Below, one piece after another: positions 7,476-16,854 of a DNA stretch of 24,958 nucleotides. The first letter of the stretch is position 1; each line of letters starts with the position of its first letter. The position numbers were made by a program, and so were the translations under genes. Origin of the DNA: JANRKH01 sp033763595. GTDB lineage: Bacteria; Pseudomonadota; Alphaproteobacteria; Rickettsiales; Rickettsiaceae. The notes under the pieces are model-generated. The model made no database searches. It was not told where the DNA came from and saw only the letters and a program-made list of their open reading frames with translations. The stretch spans positions 1 through 24,958 of the forward strand of contig JANRKH010000062.1 of assembly GCA_033763595.1 (NCBI GenBank), read 5' to 3'.

Positions 7476-10400
7476 ATGTCTAAAAATGCCACGGATAATA
7501 CATCTGATGACTCTTGGATAGAATCATTAATCGCACTTGGATCTTCGGGTGGAAAGAATCAAGATCCAAGCTCGATTCAGAATATGATTCGTTTCAAATT
7601 ACAAGAATTGTTAATTTCTTGTACATCGAAAGAAGATTTTGAAGAAAAATCTCAAGCTCTTATGGATAGCGTCCAAAGCAAAATAAATTCCAAAACCCAT
7701 AAACCCTCAAAGTCCTCTGCAAGGCCGCAACTAAAGAAGTCAAAAGATGCTTCCTCAAAAGAAAATCAGATTGTACTTGAAATATTAACTGCGCAGCGTA
7801 AAGAAATATTAGACTTACTAGACCAAGAATTATCGGCAAAGCAAAAAAAGGAGGCTACTTCAGCGTCAAAAAATGAAGATGCTCCAAAAGAGGAAAGTTT
7901 CAATAGTACACTTACAAAACTAAAAGATCTTAAAAAGCAAAATTTATCAGAAAAAGAAAAAAAGATAAATAATTTGCAAGAGAAGCTTGACAGAGCAAAA
8001 AAAGAGTACAAAGAAGCTAAACGGCAAATAGACAAAAAAATCAAAGAGAGTTCAGAGTCTTTAACTAAAGCAGCGCTATCATACCAATTAAAACTAATTG
8101 AACTGGAGAGTTTACAATTTGAGAGTCTCAAATCAGAGAGCCTTGAGTCAGAAGAAAATAAGAAAGCAAAATATACTATTGCGCAAGATGCACAAAAACT
8201 AAAAGACGAGCTAGAAGAAAAAGAAAAGGCTCTAGCAGAAGCAAAAAAAGATCAGGAAAATATTCTTAATAAATTCAATCAAGACGTAAAACAAATTCAA
8301 GAAGAGATAAAAAGCGAAGTCTCAAAGTTAAATTCTGAGGAATCTAGAATCAATAAAGAAATAGAAGATACCACCCAAGCACTTGAACAATTCCAACAAG
8401 AAAGACAGCAAGCATCACAAGCATTTACTCAAGAAAAGTTTAAGGCATATGAGTTAGCAACAGAAGAATTAGCAAAAGAGCAAAAAAATCTAGGAGAACT
8501 GACTAAGGCATTTCAGACAGAAGCTAGAATTCTGGAGCAGATTAAAGAGCAATATAATAATGAGATTAATGCTTTATCGCAAAAAATTGACGAAAATCAG
8601 ACAAGAATTGATCTCAATATTGGTAGTATAGAGGTTTTGGCAGGTCAAATAAAAGAATCCAAACAAGAGATCAAAAAACTTGAAAGCAAGATTCGAGATG
8701 ATAAAACCAAACTCGAAAAGGATAAAGACAATTTCAGCGAGCAAGACAAGAATAAGCTCAATGAAGAGATTAGGAATAATGAAGCGAAAAAGAAAAAGCT
8801 CAAGGATGAACAAGAGCAAAAGGAAATAGATTTAGCAAAATCAAACAAAATATTAGAAATACAGCTAGAGGAGCAAGAGCTTTTAAAAAAAGAGAAAGAA
8901 GAGTTAAATCAAAAAAAACAAGAAGCATACGAGCGATATCTTGATGATAAAACTATAAAATATATCGAGAAATCAAAACAGGAGTCGGAAGAACTAGCTA
9001 AGAAAGAGAAAGTTGATAGGGAGGTATTCGCTAATAAAGCCCTCGCATTGAAGGAATTAAAGCTCAAATCCAAAGAAAAAGATGTAATCACAAAGCTTGC
9101 CAAAACGGAAAATGCTAAAGCAGAATATGACCAAGCCGAAAAAGAATATGAAGAGCTTTTAAAAGCTCAAGTAGAAGAAACAGAAAGAAATCTTGCAAAT
9201 GCTAAACAATCTCAAGCAGAAATTGAGCATCAGCTAAGTCAAAAGAGAGGAGAGTATAATACACAATATCAAAATATCACTTCTCGTGTTGAACAATCCC
9301 AGAACCAATACTCTAAAGCTATTGCTGAATTTGGAGAGGCAAGTAGGGAGTTTGAGGACAAGAAATCTCAGTATAAAGATTCGTTAGTTAAATTAGAGGA
9401 TGCTAAGGCAGACCTGAGTCGATTAAAGGCAGATGAGGCCTTTTATAATCCAAATTTAGAAGCATTCAAACAAGATTTAACAAATGCACAAGAAGCAAAT
9501 GAAGCATTAAAAAAATTAAATCAAAAGCTTGAGCTTAAGAAAAAACTTGATGCACTTGATGCACGTTTGCAGAAAATTAAAAAAACAGCTACGGCCTCAA
9601 CTATAGACCCTAAAGATCAAGCAGAAGCAGAGGGGCTTTTGCAAGAATATGAGAGTTTAAATACTAGTAATCAGTCTAAAACAAAAAGCTCAAAAGCCCC
9701 GAACTCCCTGGCCTCCAATATTCAATATGCTTCCAACGATCTTGCGCGTGTAATACAAGAAGATGCAAATAAAATATCAACGCTACATTCTGGCAAAGAA
9801 ATTGAGATTAAAGAAAACATAACTGATGAAGAATTAGAGAAACTAAGTCAGAATTCCAAATCCAAAGTAGATGGCATAATATTTAGTGCGCATCAACATT
9901 TGCAAAATATACACAAAGCAACTGGTAAATACTCGAGCGAATCAAAGGCTGAGGGTTTATTTGTCAAGTTTGACGAAGCAAGTGACGTAGATAAAAAGAT
10001 TGAAGCCCTTACCGAAACGAAAAGTCAATTAGATGAAGATCGAAATACTCTTGCAATTAAAATTGAAGCTCAGGAGAAAAATTTCGAAGCTCTAAATACT
10101 CAAGTAGAAAGTGAGAGGAAGGCACTAGAAGAGAGTCGAAACAAACTTGAAGAGGTAGCAAAACAGAAACTCGCTGCATCACTTGCTCTAGAAGATTCGC
10201 TATTAGAATATAATCAAAATTACGAAGCCCATAAAAATGCAGCTGAAGAAATTATAAAATATGAGCAAGAGCTTGCAGATAAAGAGCTTGAAACCCTTAA
10301 TGCATCGATCCTAAAAGTAAAACAACTAAGCCTTGCAAATGAAAATCTAGCTAATCAAGCTCATAGGAGTCAAGATAAGATTTCTCAACTAGAGAAAAGC

Positions 10401-13400
10401 CTTGAGTCTCTGAACAAATCAAAACAATCCGCGCAAAAGCAGCATGAAAAAGGGAGGGCTACATTACAAGCGCGAAATGCAAGAATACAAAACTATGAAT
10501 CTTTTCTGAAGAAAGAAGAGCAGGCGTTAAAGCGCGAGCAAGAAGCTATTTTAGAAAAGGAGCAGAAGTTTATTGAGACAGAATATCTTCAGAAAAACGC
10601 CTATAATAATTATGAAAAAGCAAATAAAGATTATGTAGCAGCTACAAATAGATTAAAATCCTTAGAGACAGAAAAAAATAAACTAGAGCAAGAATTAAAT
10701 GAAAAGCAGGGCCAACTTGAAGCCGCAGGACAAAGATTATCTGGCTCACGAGATTCAGATACTGATCAATCAGCTTTAAATGAGCAACAGAGTCTTGAAG
10801 CAGAGACCTTGAAGTTAAAAGAGAGTTTAGCGCAAGCAAAACAGGAATATGATTTACAAGCTAAGTTTACAGAAGAGGCAAAAGCTAGCGCCGAAGAATA
10901 TAATAAACAAAATGCAAAATACTCAGAGTTGCAGAAAACGCAGGGCGAAGAACTCACAGCACTCAAAAAAAACAAGGAAGAAGCGCAAAAAAAGCACCAA
11001 GCAACTAAATCAGCTTTGTATGATGAGAGATTAACTGTAAATGATGCAACTAAGAATGCTGTTTCTGCGGAATCTGATCTTAATTCTCTTGACGCTCGGA
11101 TAAAAGCAACAAACGAAGAACTAGCAAAAGAACAAGGCTTATTACGTGAGTTTCAAACAAAACAAAAGAAAACGCAAGAAAGTCTCATACAAGCTCAAAA
11201 AGAACATTCAGAGCTCGCAAAAGATTATAATCAAAAGACCAGTAAGAGTTTTGAGGATCTTACGAACTCTAAAGCCCAAATTAGTATCGATATACAAAAG
11301 ATTGATAGCGATATCTTATCGCTGCAGACTGAAATCGCAATATTAGAATCAGAGAAAACAGCTAGCCCAGAAGAAAACAAGGAAAAAATAAATTTTGGCA
11401 AAGCAAAGATCGCGCATCTTAACAAACATAAAGAACTTCTCGAAAACAAACTTGATGAAATAGATGATACATTATCCATATTAAACGCACGAAAAGAAAA
11501 TATTGCGCAATCAATTGTTAGCATATTGTCTGGTAATTTTAACAGAGTCATTAGTTCAATGAAGCGCGCCGTAGGTAAAGGTCAAGAGAAAGAGCCTGCA
11601 CTACAGCCAGCACCAGAACCTGTGCCAATATCACCTACAAGAGCTTCTCCAGGGCAAATATTAGATGAGGATCTAGATAGGCTTATCGCTATCGAAGAGG
11701 CTAAAAATAGGGGCCTTATAGCACTAAATCAACAGCTAAGACAAACAAATAGTGAGTTACTAGAGTTTAAAAGCTCATTTAATAAACCGTTTACTGGCAT
11801 TCAGGATCTAGAAAAGCAAGCAATAGATAATGAAATAGAGGCCCTCGCAACAAAAGGCGCAAGTAAAGAGGAGAGTCTTAATTTAGCCTTAAAGAATATT
11901 TTAACCGCTGATCCCGCAACTTTGCCTGATGGCGAAAAGAACATTATAGCCTCAATACAGCAGCAACTTGACCCAGCTTCTTTTGGCGCGAATTCATTAG
12001 AAGAGGAATTGGCAAGAAAGAACGCCGAGGAGATATATGTTGCAAGAAAATCTAGGGCCCTTATAGAAAGGGGCGCTAATATTGAAACTCTAGATGGGGA
12101 AGTTTACAGTGACAAGTTAAGTGCATTAAAATTTGCAAATAATATAGATCCTAACGACGTACAAAAAAACGGACAGCCTCTTCTATGTGATCTATTATCA
12201 AAAAAACCTCAAGATCAGGATGAAGATAGAACGGCGAAGCTACTATCTACTTATGTTGCTTATGGTCATGATGTTAATGCTATAGATAAAGATAATGTGA
12301 GCGCTTTACACTTAGCTGTTTATAATAAACAAAACAAGTCGGTCCAGGCTTTGCTTAGTCTTGGTGCAGATATTGATAGTAAGGACAAAAAAGGTGCAAC
12401 TCCTCTTCATTATGCCATAGAGTCAGGTAATTTAGAAGCAGCGAGATTTTTGCTAGAAAATGGAGCAGATCTAAATATTACACTTGATGCAAATGGTATC
12501 TCTGTCACGCCAAGACAGTTACTTGATCAAAAGAAGCTAAGGGCGCAGGCAAATTCTGAGAGTACAAAAGATCTAGACGAGATAGAGAAATTATTTAATG
12601 AAAGACAGGGGCGTGACGCTTTACCCCCAAAAATACTAACAACTGAAGAGCGCACCGATAAGATTAGGAGGTTAAACAGTTTAAGGCAGGAAAACAAAAA
12701 GCTAGAGGATCAAAATAGTAAATTACTAGCATCTAACAAAAGAATTATGGATAGTCTTTTTAGAACAGAAAAAAAAGACTCAGTAAAAGATAAAGACAAA
12801 GAAGAAAAAGAAAAGGATACAACGCAAGAGGAAATGGCCCTTATTATCGCAGGGCTTATTTTGGGCTTAATGTTTGGAGGACCCCTTGGTGCAGTTATCG
12901 GAGGGGGCCTTGCAACTTTAGCAGTTGCTGAGCTAAATAGGTCAAAGAAAGACAAAGACAAAAAACCATTCGATAAAACGCCATTATACTTAGCAGCAGC
13001 TTTTATAGTAGGTATGTCAATAGGGCTTGGTCCACTTGGGTTTCTGATTGGAACTGGAGTTGTTGGAATGGCCGCGCTTGGTTATGCGGTCTATAAGTAT
13101 GATTTAATCAGGAAAGCAGGAGCAGGTTTAAGCGCAGCTGGTAAGGTTTTAACTACAGGGGTAGCTATTCTTGGTAAAGGCTTAGTAATAGGTCTTTCCA
13201 CTCCTTTAATTTACACTTATAAAGTAGGAGCTTATCTTTTAAATGGAATTGGAAAATTTGGGGAATATATCACTAGACCAGGAGCTTCAAAAGATGATCC
13301 AGTGCCTGATCACGATACGGTGAAAATAGAAAGAAGTCGTCTATCTGATGCTGATCGTTCTTCATTACATTCAAATACGGATTTGGGTAGGAGTTCTAGC

Positions 13401-13604
13401 TTCTCAGAACCTAAGAAAGTTTCATCAACATTTCAAACTTTAAAAAATACAGCTAGCTATGCAGCAACCGCTGCGTCTACAAGGGCTGCTCAAATCAAGG
13501 ATTTTTTTATGCGTAATGGTGCTATTGTTCTACGAAATATTCCATTTCCAGAAATTGGTGTCAGCAGAAAAATTGTTAGAAGTAGTAGCTCGAGATCCTT
13601 TTAA
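7476..13604 (+). CDS. giant coiled-coil/ankyrin/membrane protein, candidate effector
   Basis: This unrecognised 2042-residue protein has a clear layout. Residues 1-130 are polar without a signal peptide. About 140-1370 is Glu/Lys/Gln-rich heptad-type coiled coil with hardly any proline. A Pro-rich linker (PALQPAPEPVPISP) follows near 1372. Ankyrin-like repeats occupy about 1520-1680: two good ones (SALHLAVYNKQNKSVQALLS and ATPLHYAIESGNLEAARFLL) and one or two degenerate ones. After a second short coiled coil come two glycine-rich hydrophobic stretches (about 1787-1820 with GGPLGAVIGGG, and from 1836 with GLGPLGFLIGTGVVG), further hydrophobic segments to about 1930, and a Ser/Arg-rich tail ending VRSSSSRSF. 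AGGAAA sits at good spacing before the ATG. Known: ankyrin plus coiled-coil proteins of intracellular bacteria are often secreted effectors. Inferred: a C-terminally membrane-inserted tether or effector, possibly type IV secreted given the basic tail. No enzymatic motif was seen. Confidence 0.9.
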   Translation: MSKNATDNTSDDSWIESLIALGSSGGKNQDPSSIQNMIRFKLQELLISCTSKEDFEEKSQALMDSVQSKINSKTHKPSKSSARPQLKKSKDASSKENQIVLEILTAQRKEILDLLDQELSAKQKKEATSASKNEDAPKEESFNSTLTKLKDLKKQNLSEKEKKINNLQEKLDRAKKEYKEAKRQIDKKIKESSESLTKAALSYQLKLIELESLQFESLKSESLESEENKKAKYTIAQDAQKLKDELEEKEKALAEAKKDQENILNKFNQDVKQIQEEIKSEVSKLNSEESRINKEIEDTTQALEQFQQERQQASQAFTQEKFKAYELATEELAKEQKNLGELTKAFQTEARILEQIKEQYNNEINALSQKIDENQTRIDLNIGSIEVLAGQIKESKQEIKKLESKIRDDKTKLEKDKDNFSEQDKNKLNEEIRNNEAKKKKLKDEQEQKEIDLAKSNKILEIQLEEQELLKKEKEELNQKKQEAYERYLDDKTIKYIEKSKQESEELAKKEKVDREVFANKALALKELKLKSKEKDVITKLAKTENAKAEYDQAEKEYEELLKAQVEETERNLANAKQSQAEIEHQLSQKRGEYNTQYQNITSRVEQSQNQYSKAIAEFGEASREFEDKKSQYKDSLVKLEDAKADLSRLKADEAFYNPNLEAFKQDLTNAQEANEALKKLNQKLELKKKLDALDARLQKIKKTATASTIDPKDQAEAEGLLQEYESLNTSNQSKTKSSKAPNSLASNIQYASNDLARVIQEDANKISTLHSGKEIEIKENITDEELEKLSQNSKSKVDGIIFSAHQHLQNIHKATGKYSSESKAEGLFVKFDEASDVDKKIEALTETKSQLDEDRNTLAIKIEAQEKNFEALNTQVESERKALEESRNKLEEVAKQKLAASLALEDSLLEYNQNYEAHKNAAEEIIKYEQELADKELETLNASILKVKQLSLANENLANQAHRSQDKISQLEKSLESLNKSKQSAQKQHEKGRATLQARNARIQNYESFLKKEEQALKREQEAILEKEQKFIETEYLQKNAYNNYEKANKDYVAATNRLKSLETEKNKLEQELNEKQGQLEAAGQRLSGSRDSDTDQSALNEQQSLEAETLKLKESLAQAKQEYDLQAKFTEEAKASAEEYNKQNAKYSELQKTQGEELTALKKNKEEAQKKHQATKSALYDERLTVNDATKNAVSAESDLNSLDARIKATNEELAKEQGLLREFQTKQKKTQESLIQAQKEHSELAKDYNQKTSKSFEDLTNSKAQISIDIQKIDSDILSLQTEIAILESEKTASPEENKEKINFGKAKIAHLNKHKELLENKLDEIDDTLSILNARKENIAQSIVSILSGNFNRVISSMKRAVGKGQEKEPALQPAPEPVPISPTRASPGQILDEDLDRLIAIEEAKNRGLIALNQQLRQTNSELLEFKSSFNKPFTGIQDLEKQAIDNEIEALATKGASKEESLNLALKNILTADPATLPDGEKNIIASIQQQLDPASFGANSLEEELARKNAEEIYVARKSRALIERGANIETLDGEVYSDKLSALKFANNIDPNDVQKNGQPLLCDLLSKKPQDQDEDRTAKLLSTYVAYGHDVNAIDKDNVSALHLAVYNKQNKSVQALLSLGADIDSKDKKGATPLHYAIESGNLEAARFLLENGADLNITLDANGISVTPRQLLDQKKLRAQANSESTKDLDEIEKLFNERQGRDALPPKILTTEERTDKIRRLNSLRQENKKLEDQNSKLLASNKRIMDSLFRTEKKDSVKDKDKEEKEKDTTQEEMALIIAGLILGLMFGGPLGAVIGGGLATLAVAELNRSKKDKDKKPFDKTPLYLAAAFIVGMSIGLGPLGFLIGTGVVGMAALGYAVYKYDLIRKAGAGLSAAGKVLTTGVAILGKGLVIGLSTPLIYTYKVGAYLLNGIGKFGEYITRPGASKDDPVPDHDTVKIERSRLSDADRSSLHSNTDLGRSSSFSEPKKVSSTFQTLKNTASYAATAASTRAAQIKDFFMRNGAIVLRNIPFPEIGVSRKIVRSSSSRSF

Positions 13605-13755
13605 ACACTTAGGAAATATGCTTTTTTAACATGTTCTCACTGTAAAGACAATTAAACAGGCAATAGGCACGAAAACGAAATATTTTATCTTGACTAAACA
13701 ATAAGTTTTGATAATTTGATAGCTAATTTTTTAATTTTACCAAGATATTGTATAT

Positions 13756-14103
13756 ATGACAATTGAGACAACTCTTGTACCTGATCAAGATTATCAGCAA
13801 GAAGCTCAGGCAAATATGTTTGATTCGATCTGGACTAGCATCATTCCGTTAATACTTAGTTTATTTGTGCTTTATTTCCTGGTGATAAGGCCTCAGGAAC
13901 AAAAAAGAAAAAAACAAGAAGATCTTATAGGGTCAGCAAAAAAAGGTGAGGATGTTATCACATCTAGTGGAATATACGGAAAAATTGCTAAAGTTTCAGA
14001 AAGTGATCCGTTTTTAATGTTAGAAATAGCTGAGAATGTGAAAGTGAAAATCTTAAAATCATCAATTGTGGAAATCACTAGCAGAAAATCACCAAACTCT
14101 TAA
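13756..14103 (+). CDS. yajC: preprotein translocase subunit YajC
   Basis: The 115-residue protein has the YajC layout: one membrane helix at about 28-46 (SIIPLILSLFVLYFLVIRPQ) running directly into the conserved RPQEQKRKKQ stretch, then a small cytosolic beta domain with GEDVITSSGIYGKI. YajC is an accessory inner-membrane partner of SecDF in the Sec translocon. SecD is not next to it here, whereas yajC-secD pairs are common elsewhere. The N-terminal 20 residues (to QANMF) are longer than usual; Met21 is an alternative start, but the 13756 ATG keeps the full frame. Upstream, TTGACT at 13690 is a possible -35, with only a poor -10 partner. It lies 152 nt after the giant gene and 75 nt before the acetyltransferase gene. 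Confidence 0.93.
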   Translation: MTIETTLVPDQDYQQEAQANMFDSIWTSIIPLILSLFVLYFLVIRPQEQKRKKQEDLIGSAKKGEDVITSSGIYGKIAKVSESDPFLMLEIAENVKVKILKSSIVEITSRKSPNS

Positions 14104-14177
14104 AACATTAGAATTTTGTGAATCCATAATCCGCTCTACTGCCCAAGATATAGTTATACTTACAATCGAGATAAAAT

Positions 14178-14723
14178 ATGATTTCAGGTTTTCCGTATTT
14201 TTATTTAGAAAATGGCTTTAAACTCAGACAGATCGATCCATACAATGATAGCAAATTCTTCCGCGAATATATTACAGATGAGGAAGTAAGTGCCTTTATC
14301 GCTGAGGATAGCGTACCAAAAAATATAGATGCTGCAATAGCTGAACTCAGTTATTGGGGCGGATTATACAATACTGGTAGAGGTTATTACTGGGCGATTG
14401 CAAATGAAAATAATGAAATTATTGGAACTGCCGGTTTTAATAGTATTAGTTTTCAGCATATGCGAGGTGAAATCAGCTATGATCTTTCAAGGAAATATTG
14501 GGGCAAAGGTGTTATGAGTATGGCGCTCTCACAAATACTGAATTTTGCTTTTTTAACCCTTGAACTTGTTAGGGTTCAGGCAACAGTAGGTAAAGATAAT
14601 ATGCGTTCTATATTTTTACTTGAGCGTCTAAATTTTATAAGAGAAGGCTCTCTTGCGAAATATGAAAAACTTCAAAATAAACATTTAGATTTTTACATGT
14701 ATGCAATTACAAGAAATTTGTAA
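14178..14723 (+). CDS. GNAT-family N-acetyltransferase (RimJ/RimL-like)
   Basis: The 181-residue protein has the layout of the RimJ/RimL-type GNAT acetyltransferases, which use acetyl-CoA to acetylate protein N-termini or small amines. It starts with a receptor-side strand (FKLRQIDPYNDSKFF), followed by YYWAIANENNEIIGTAGFNS (beta strand 4), then EISYDLSRKYWGKGVMSMAL, which contains the acetyl-CoA loop in the form RKYWGKGVM, and ends with NMRSIFLLERLNFIREGSLA, the typical GNAT motif B region. The substrate cannot be told from the sequence. It overlaps the next gene, apaG, by 23 nt in another frame, so the two are almost surely co-transcribed and may be translationally coupled. GAGAT a few bases before the ATG is a moderate ribosome site. 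Confidence 0.88.
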   Translation: MISGFPYFYLENGFKLRQIDPYNDSKFFREYITDEEVSAFIAEDSVPKNIDAAIAELSYWGGLYNTGRGYYWAIANENNEIIGTAGFNSISFQHMRGEISYDLSRKYWGKGVMSMALSQILNFAFLTLELVRVQATVGKDNMRSIFLLERLNFIREGSLAKYEKLQNKHLDFYMYAITRNL

Positions 14724-15138
14724 AATACCTATTTTCACCGAAAAAACTCAAGGAGTTACAGTCTCTGTTCAGCCTTTTTTTGCGGACGATCTTTCCCACC
14801 CAAAAACCAACAAATATGTTTATGTGTATCTAGTAAGAATCTCAAATTATTCGGGATCGGATATTAAACTCATTTCAAGAAAATGGCATATAATAGAAGA
14901 AGATGGAACTTCAGAAACAGTTGAAGGAGACGGGGTTATAGGGTTGCAGCCAATAATAAAAAATAATGAAGAATTTGAGTATTCGAGTAGGGCTGTCTTA
15001 CATTCCAAAACTGGCATGATGTATGGTTTTTATTATTGCACTGATTTAGAAACCTACAAAACTATAGAAGTGACTATACCGCCTTTCTCACTTGATCAAT
15101 TTTCACTCGATCAAGACTCACATCATGAGGATAACTAG
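14701..15138 (+). CDS. apaG: ApaG domain protein
   Basis: The 145-residue protein is an ApaG-family beta-sandwich (fibronectin III-like). Seen motifs are YLVRISNYSGSDIKLISRKW, GVIGLQPIIKNNEEFEYSS and GMMYGFYYC, which match the family pattern ending in the GxMxGxY strand. ApaG has been linked to Co2+/Mg2+ tolerance and Ap4A levels, but its biochemical role is unsettled. The start at 14701 lies within the end of the acetyltransferase gene. Homology begins at about residue 12, so the first residues are uncertain, but no better downstream start exists. The C-terminus ends with a small repeat (SLDQFSLDQDS). Its stop lies 5 nt before hairpin element A. Confidence 0.92.
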   Translation: MQLQEICKIPIFTEKTQGVTVSVQPFFADDLSHPKTNKYVYVYLVRISNYSGSDIKLISRKWHIIEEDGTSETVEGDGVIGLQPIIKNNEEFEYSSRAVLHSKTGMMYGFYYCTDLETYKTIEVTIPPFSLDQFSLDQDSHHEDN

Positions 15139-15143
15139 TTCTA

Positions 15144-15248
15144 ATACCAAATCCCAGATTAAATAATACTAGGAGCGAGGAGTGAAGCCTACTACATGCT
15201 AGGTGAGCGACGAGCGACGAAGTAGTACTTAAAAATGGGATTTGGTAT
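15144..15248 (+). repeat. hairpin element A, best-preserved copy
   Basis: This 105-bp element has perfect 13-bp terminal inverted repeats, ATACCAAATCCCA (15144-15156) and TGGGATTTGGTAT (15236-15248). The next inner part also pairs imperfectly (ATACTA near the left arm with TAGTACTTAA near the right), so it can fold as one long interrupted hairpin. It starts 5 nt after the apaG stop. Related copies lie at 16855-16964, 2224-2334, 1190-1262 and 24491-24575. Size and structure suggest a non-autonomous MITE-like element or a palindromic element comparable in size to Rickettsia RPEs, though those usually insert within genes. Confidence 0.88.
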
Positions 15249-15324
15249 AACTAGTGCTCAAGAAGATGTTTCTAGGAATTGACTTAACATTAGAATATTT
15301 ATATTCTGCGTTGCAATAGACTTC

Positions 15325-15486
15325 TTCAAAAAAACTCTCTCCTACCGACCGAGCAGGAGAAGCGCGAGGAGCGCTGGAACAGCTAGGCATACATGAAAGG
15401 TCGTGAGGATTTTACTATATATTTTCGCAAGGACGCAATTGCCTCTAGGAGCAGAGTTTTTAGTAGAGGTCTAATCAAAGAGGGGT
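15325..15486 (-). repeat. dispersed repeat element B, copy 2 (inverted)
   Basis: On the minus strand the region starts CTTTGATTAGACCTCTACTA and continues through CTGCTCCTAGAGGCAATTG, matching the element after dnaE at 6415. The similarity extends in a patchier form to the GCGCTCCTCGCGCTTCTCC part near 15360. The right edge is 5 nt before the glycosyltransferase ATG, so the element probably supplies that gene's 5' leader, including the GAGGGG that could act as its ribosome site. The 15249-15324 interval is AT-rich with no recognised feature. Confidence 0.65.
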
Positions 15487-15490
15487 AAGT

Positions 15491-16834
15491 ATGTTTAGGA
15501 GAATAGGGGTCATGAATTTAATCCTAAAACTCATTTCAAGATATAGGTTTATCCTGAAAAAAATCCTTGATTTGATGCCAGTAAGTTTGCAACATAAGTT
15601 AAAAATCTGGTATAGTGCAGCATCGCTTAAAAATTCGTTTTTTCTTCATTCGTATAATAAATACGATCTATTATATGAGAATGAAAAATATTGCTTTCCA
15701 TCGCATGTGAATAAATCCTTAGCTAAGGGAGTTAACATACTTGGGTTAGTAAGAGGAGACCTGGGTCTAGGTGAACATGCTAGACTAACAGGGAAGGCAT
15801 TTGATGCTTCAGGTTATAATTTTTCCTACTATAATCTTGAAAAATACGCAGCCACAAGTTTTACTGATAGAACTATACCACCATTTCAAATCAATCAAAA
15901 ATTACCTTATAATACTAACATATTCATATGTAATGCAGATGTTATAACTGCACTCCACAGAGATGAAGGTGACAGTTTTTTTAACGACAAATATAATATC
16001 CAATATGGGGCATGGGAACTTAGAAACTATCCAAAAGAATGGATCAAATCACTTGGCTTTTTCAATGAATATTGGGCTATGTCTAGCTACCTTCAGCAGA
16101 TAGTTTCTGACATCTCAAAAATTCCGGTAATTTTAATGCCTTTTCCTGTAGAATTCACATTACAAGAAAATATTCAGCGCGGGTCTTTTGGTCTTCCAGA
16201 AGACAGGTTTCTTTTCATGTTTTCATTTGACTTATCCTCGTCAATATACCGTAAGAACCCACAAGGTGTTCTAAAGTCATTCCTTATGGCTTTTCCTAAA
16301 GAAAAGCAAGTTGGACTTGTAATTAAGGTAAATTTCAATAAAAGACTTAAGTCACACGCGCAGTATATTAACGATCTAAAAGAACTAGCTGCAAAAGATG
16401 ATAGGATATATTTAATAAATGAGGTTCTCTCTAGAGATGGTATTCTCGGCCTTTTAAATGCATCTGATGTATATGTTTCGTTGCATAGATCTGAGGGATT
16501 TGGGATTGGCATGGCTGAAGCTATGAAAATGCAGAAAGTTGTAATAGCAACCAATTACTCAGGTAATACTGATTTCACATTACATTCTAATTCATGTCCA
16601 GTAGACTATAAGTTGATTGATGTTAAGGAGGGTGAATATATGTATCATGAAGGGCAAAAATGGGCAGAACCGGACCTAGAGCATGCAGCTTTTTACATGA
16701 AGAAATTATATGAAGATAGGAGTTTGTACAAGAGATTATCAGTATCTGGCAAGAAATTTATAGATGAAAATTTTAATGCAAAATCTATTGGGGATAAGTA
16801 TATAACAAGACTCAAATTACTTGGGTTGCTCTGA
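15491..16834 (+). CDS. GT4-type glycosyltransferase
   Basis: The 447-residue protein is a GT-B fold, family 4-like glycosyltransferase, a retaining enzyme that moves a sugar from a nucleotide-sugar donor. Seen: an acceptor-side loop VRGDLGLGEHARL near 90 and the donor-binding EX7E motif SEGFGIGMAEAM with E335 and E343, followed by VVIATNYSGNTDF. WELRNYPKEW near 175 resembles the group that modifies surface polysaccharide. Sugar and acceptor are unknown. There are two possible starts: ATG 15491 with GAGGGG before it, and ATG 15512 with AGGAGA about 10 nt before it. The longer form adds only MFRRIGV. No other sugar gene is nearby; repeats flank the gene on both sides (elements A and B upstream, A downstream), which suggests acquisition or movement as a single cassette. 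Confidence 0.88.
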   Translation: MFRRIGVMNLILKLISRYRFILKKILDLMPVSLQHKLKIWYSAASLKNSFFLHSYNKYDLLYENEKYCFPSHVNKSLAKGVNILGLVRGDLGLGEHARLTGKAFDASGYNFSYYNLEKYAATSFTDRTIPPFQINQKLPYNTNIFICNADVITALHRDEGDSFFNDKYNIQYGAWELRNYPKEWIKSLGFFNEYWAMSSYLQQIVSDISKIPVILMPFPVEFTLQENIQRGSFGLPEDRFLFMFSFDLSSSIYRKNPQGVLKSFLMAFPKEKQVGLVIKVNFNKRLKSHAQYINDLKELAAKDDRIYLINEVLSRDGILGLLNASDVYVSLHRSEGFGIGMAEAMKMQKVVIATNYSGNTDFTLHSNSCPVDYKLIDVKEGEYMYHEGQKWAEPDLEHAAFYMKKLYEDRSLYKRLSVSGKKFIDENFNAKSIGDKYITRLKLLGLL

Positions 16835-16854
16835 AGATCTTATGTAGCCGTATT

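Noticed and set aside
7766..12961. Minus-strand Ser/Phe/Leu-rich and plus-strand Lys-rich frames inside the giant gene
   Set aside because: They are by-products of the Glu/Lys codon bias of the coiled coil; composition is explained by the main frame.
13605..13755. tRNA or other RNA gene in the gap before yajC, and in the other gaps
   Set aside because: I looked for cloverleaf arms and a GTTCGAATC-type T-loop in the gaps by eye and saw none.
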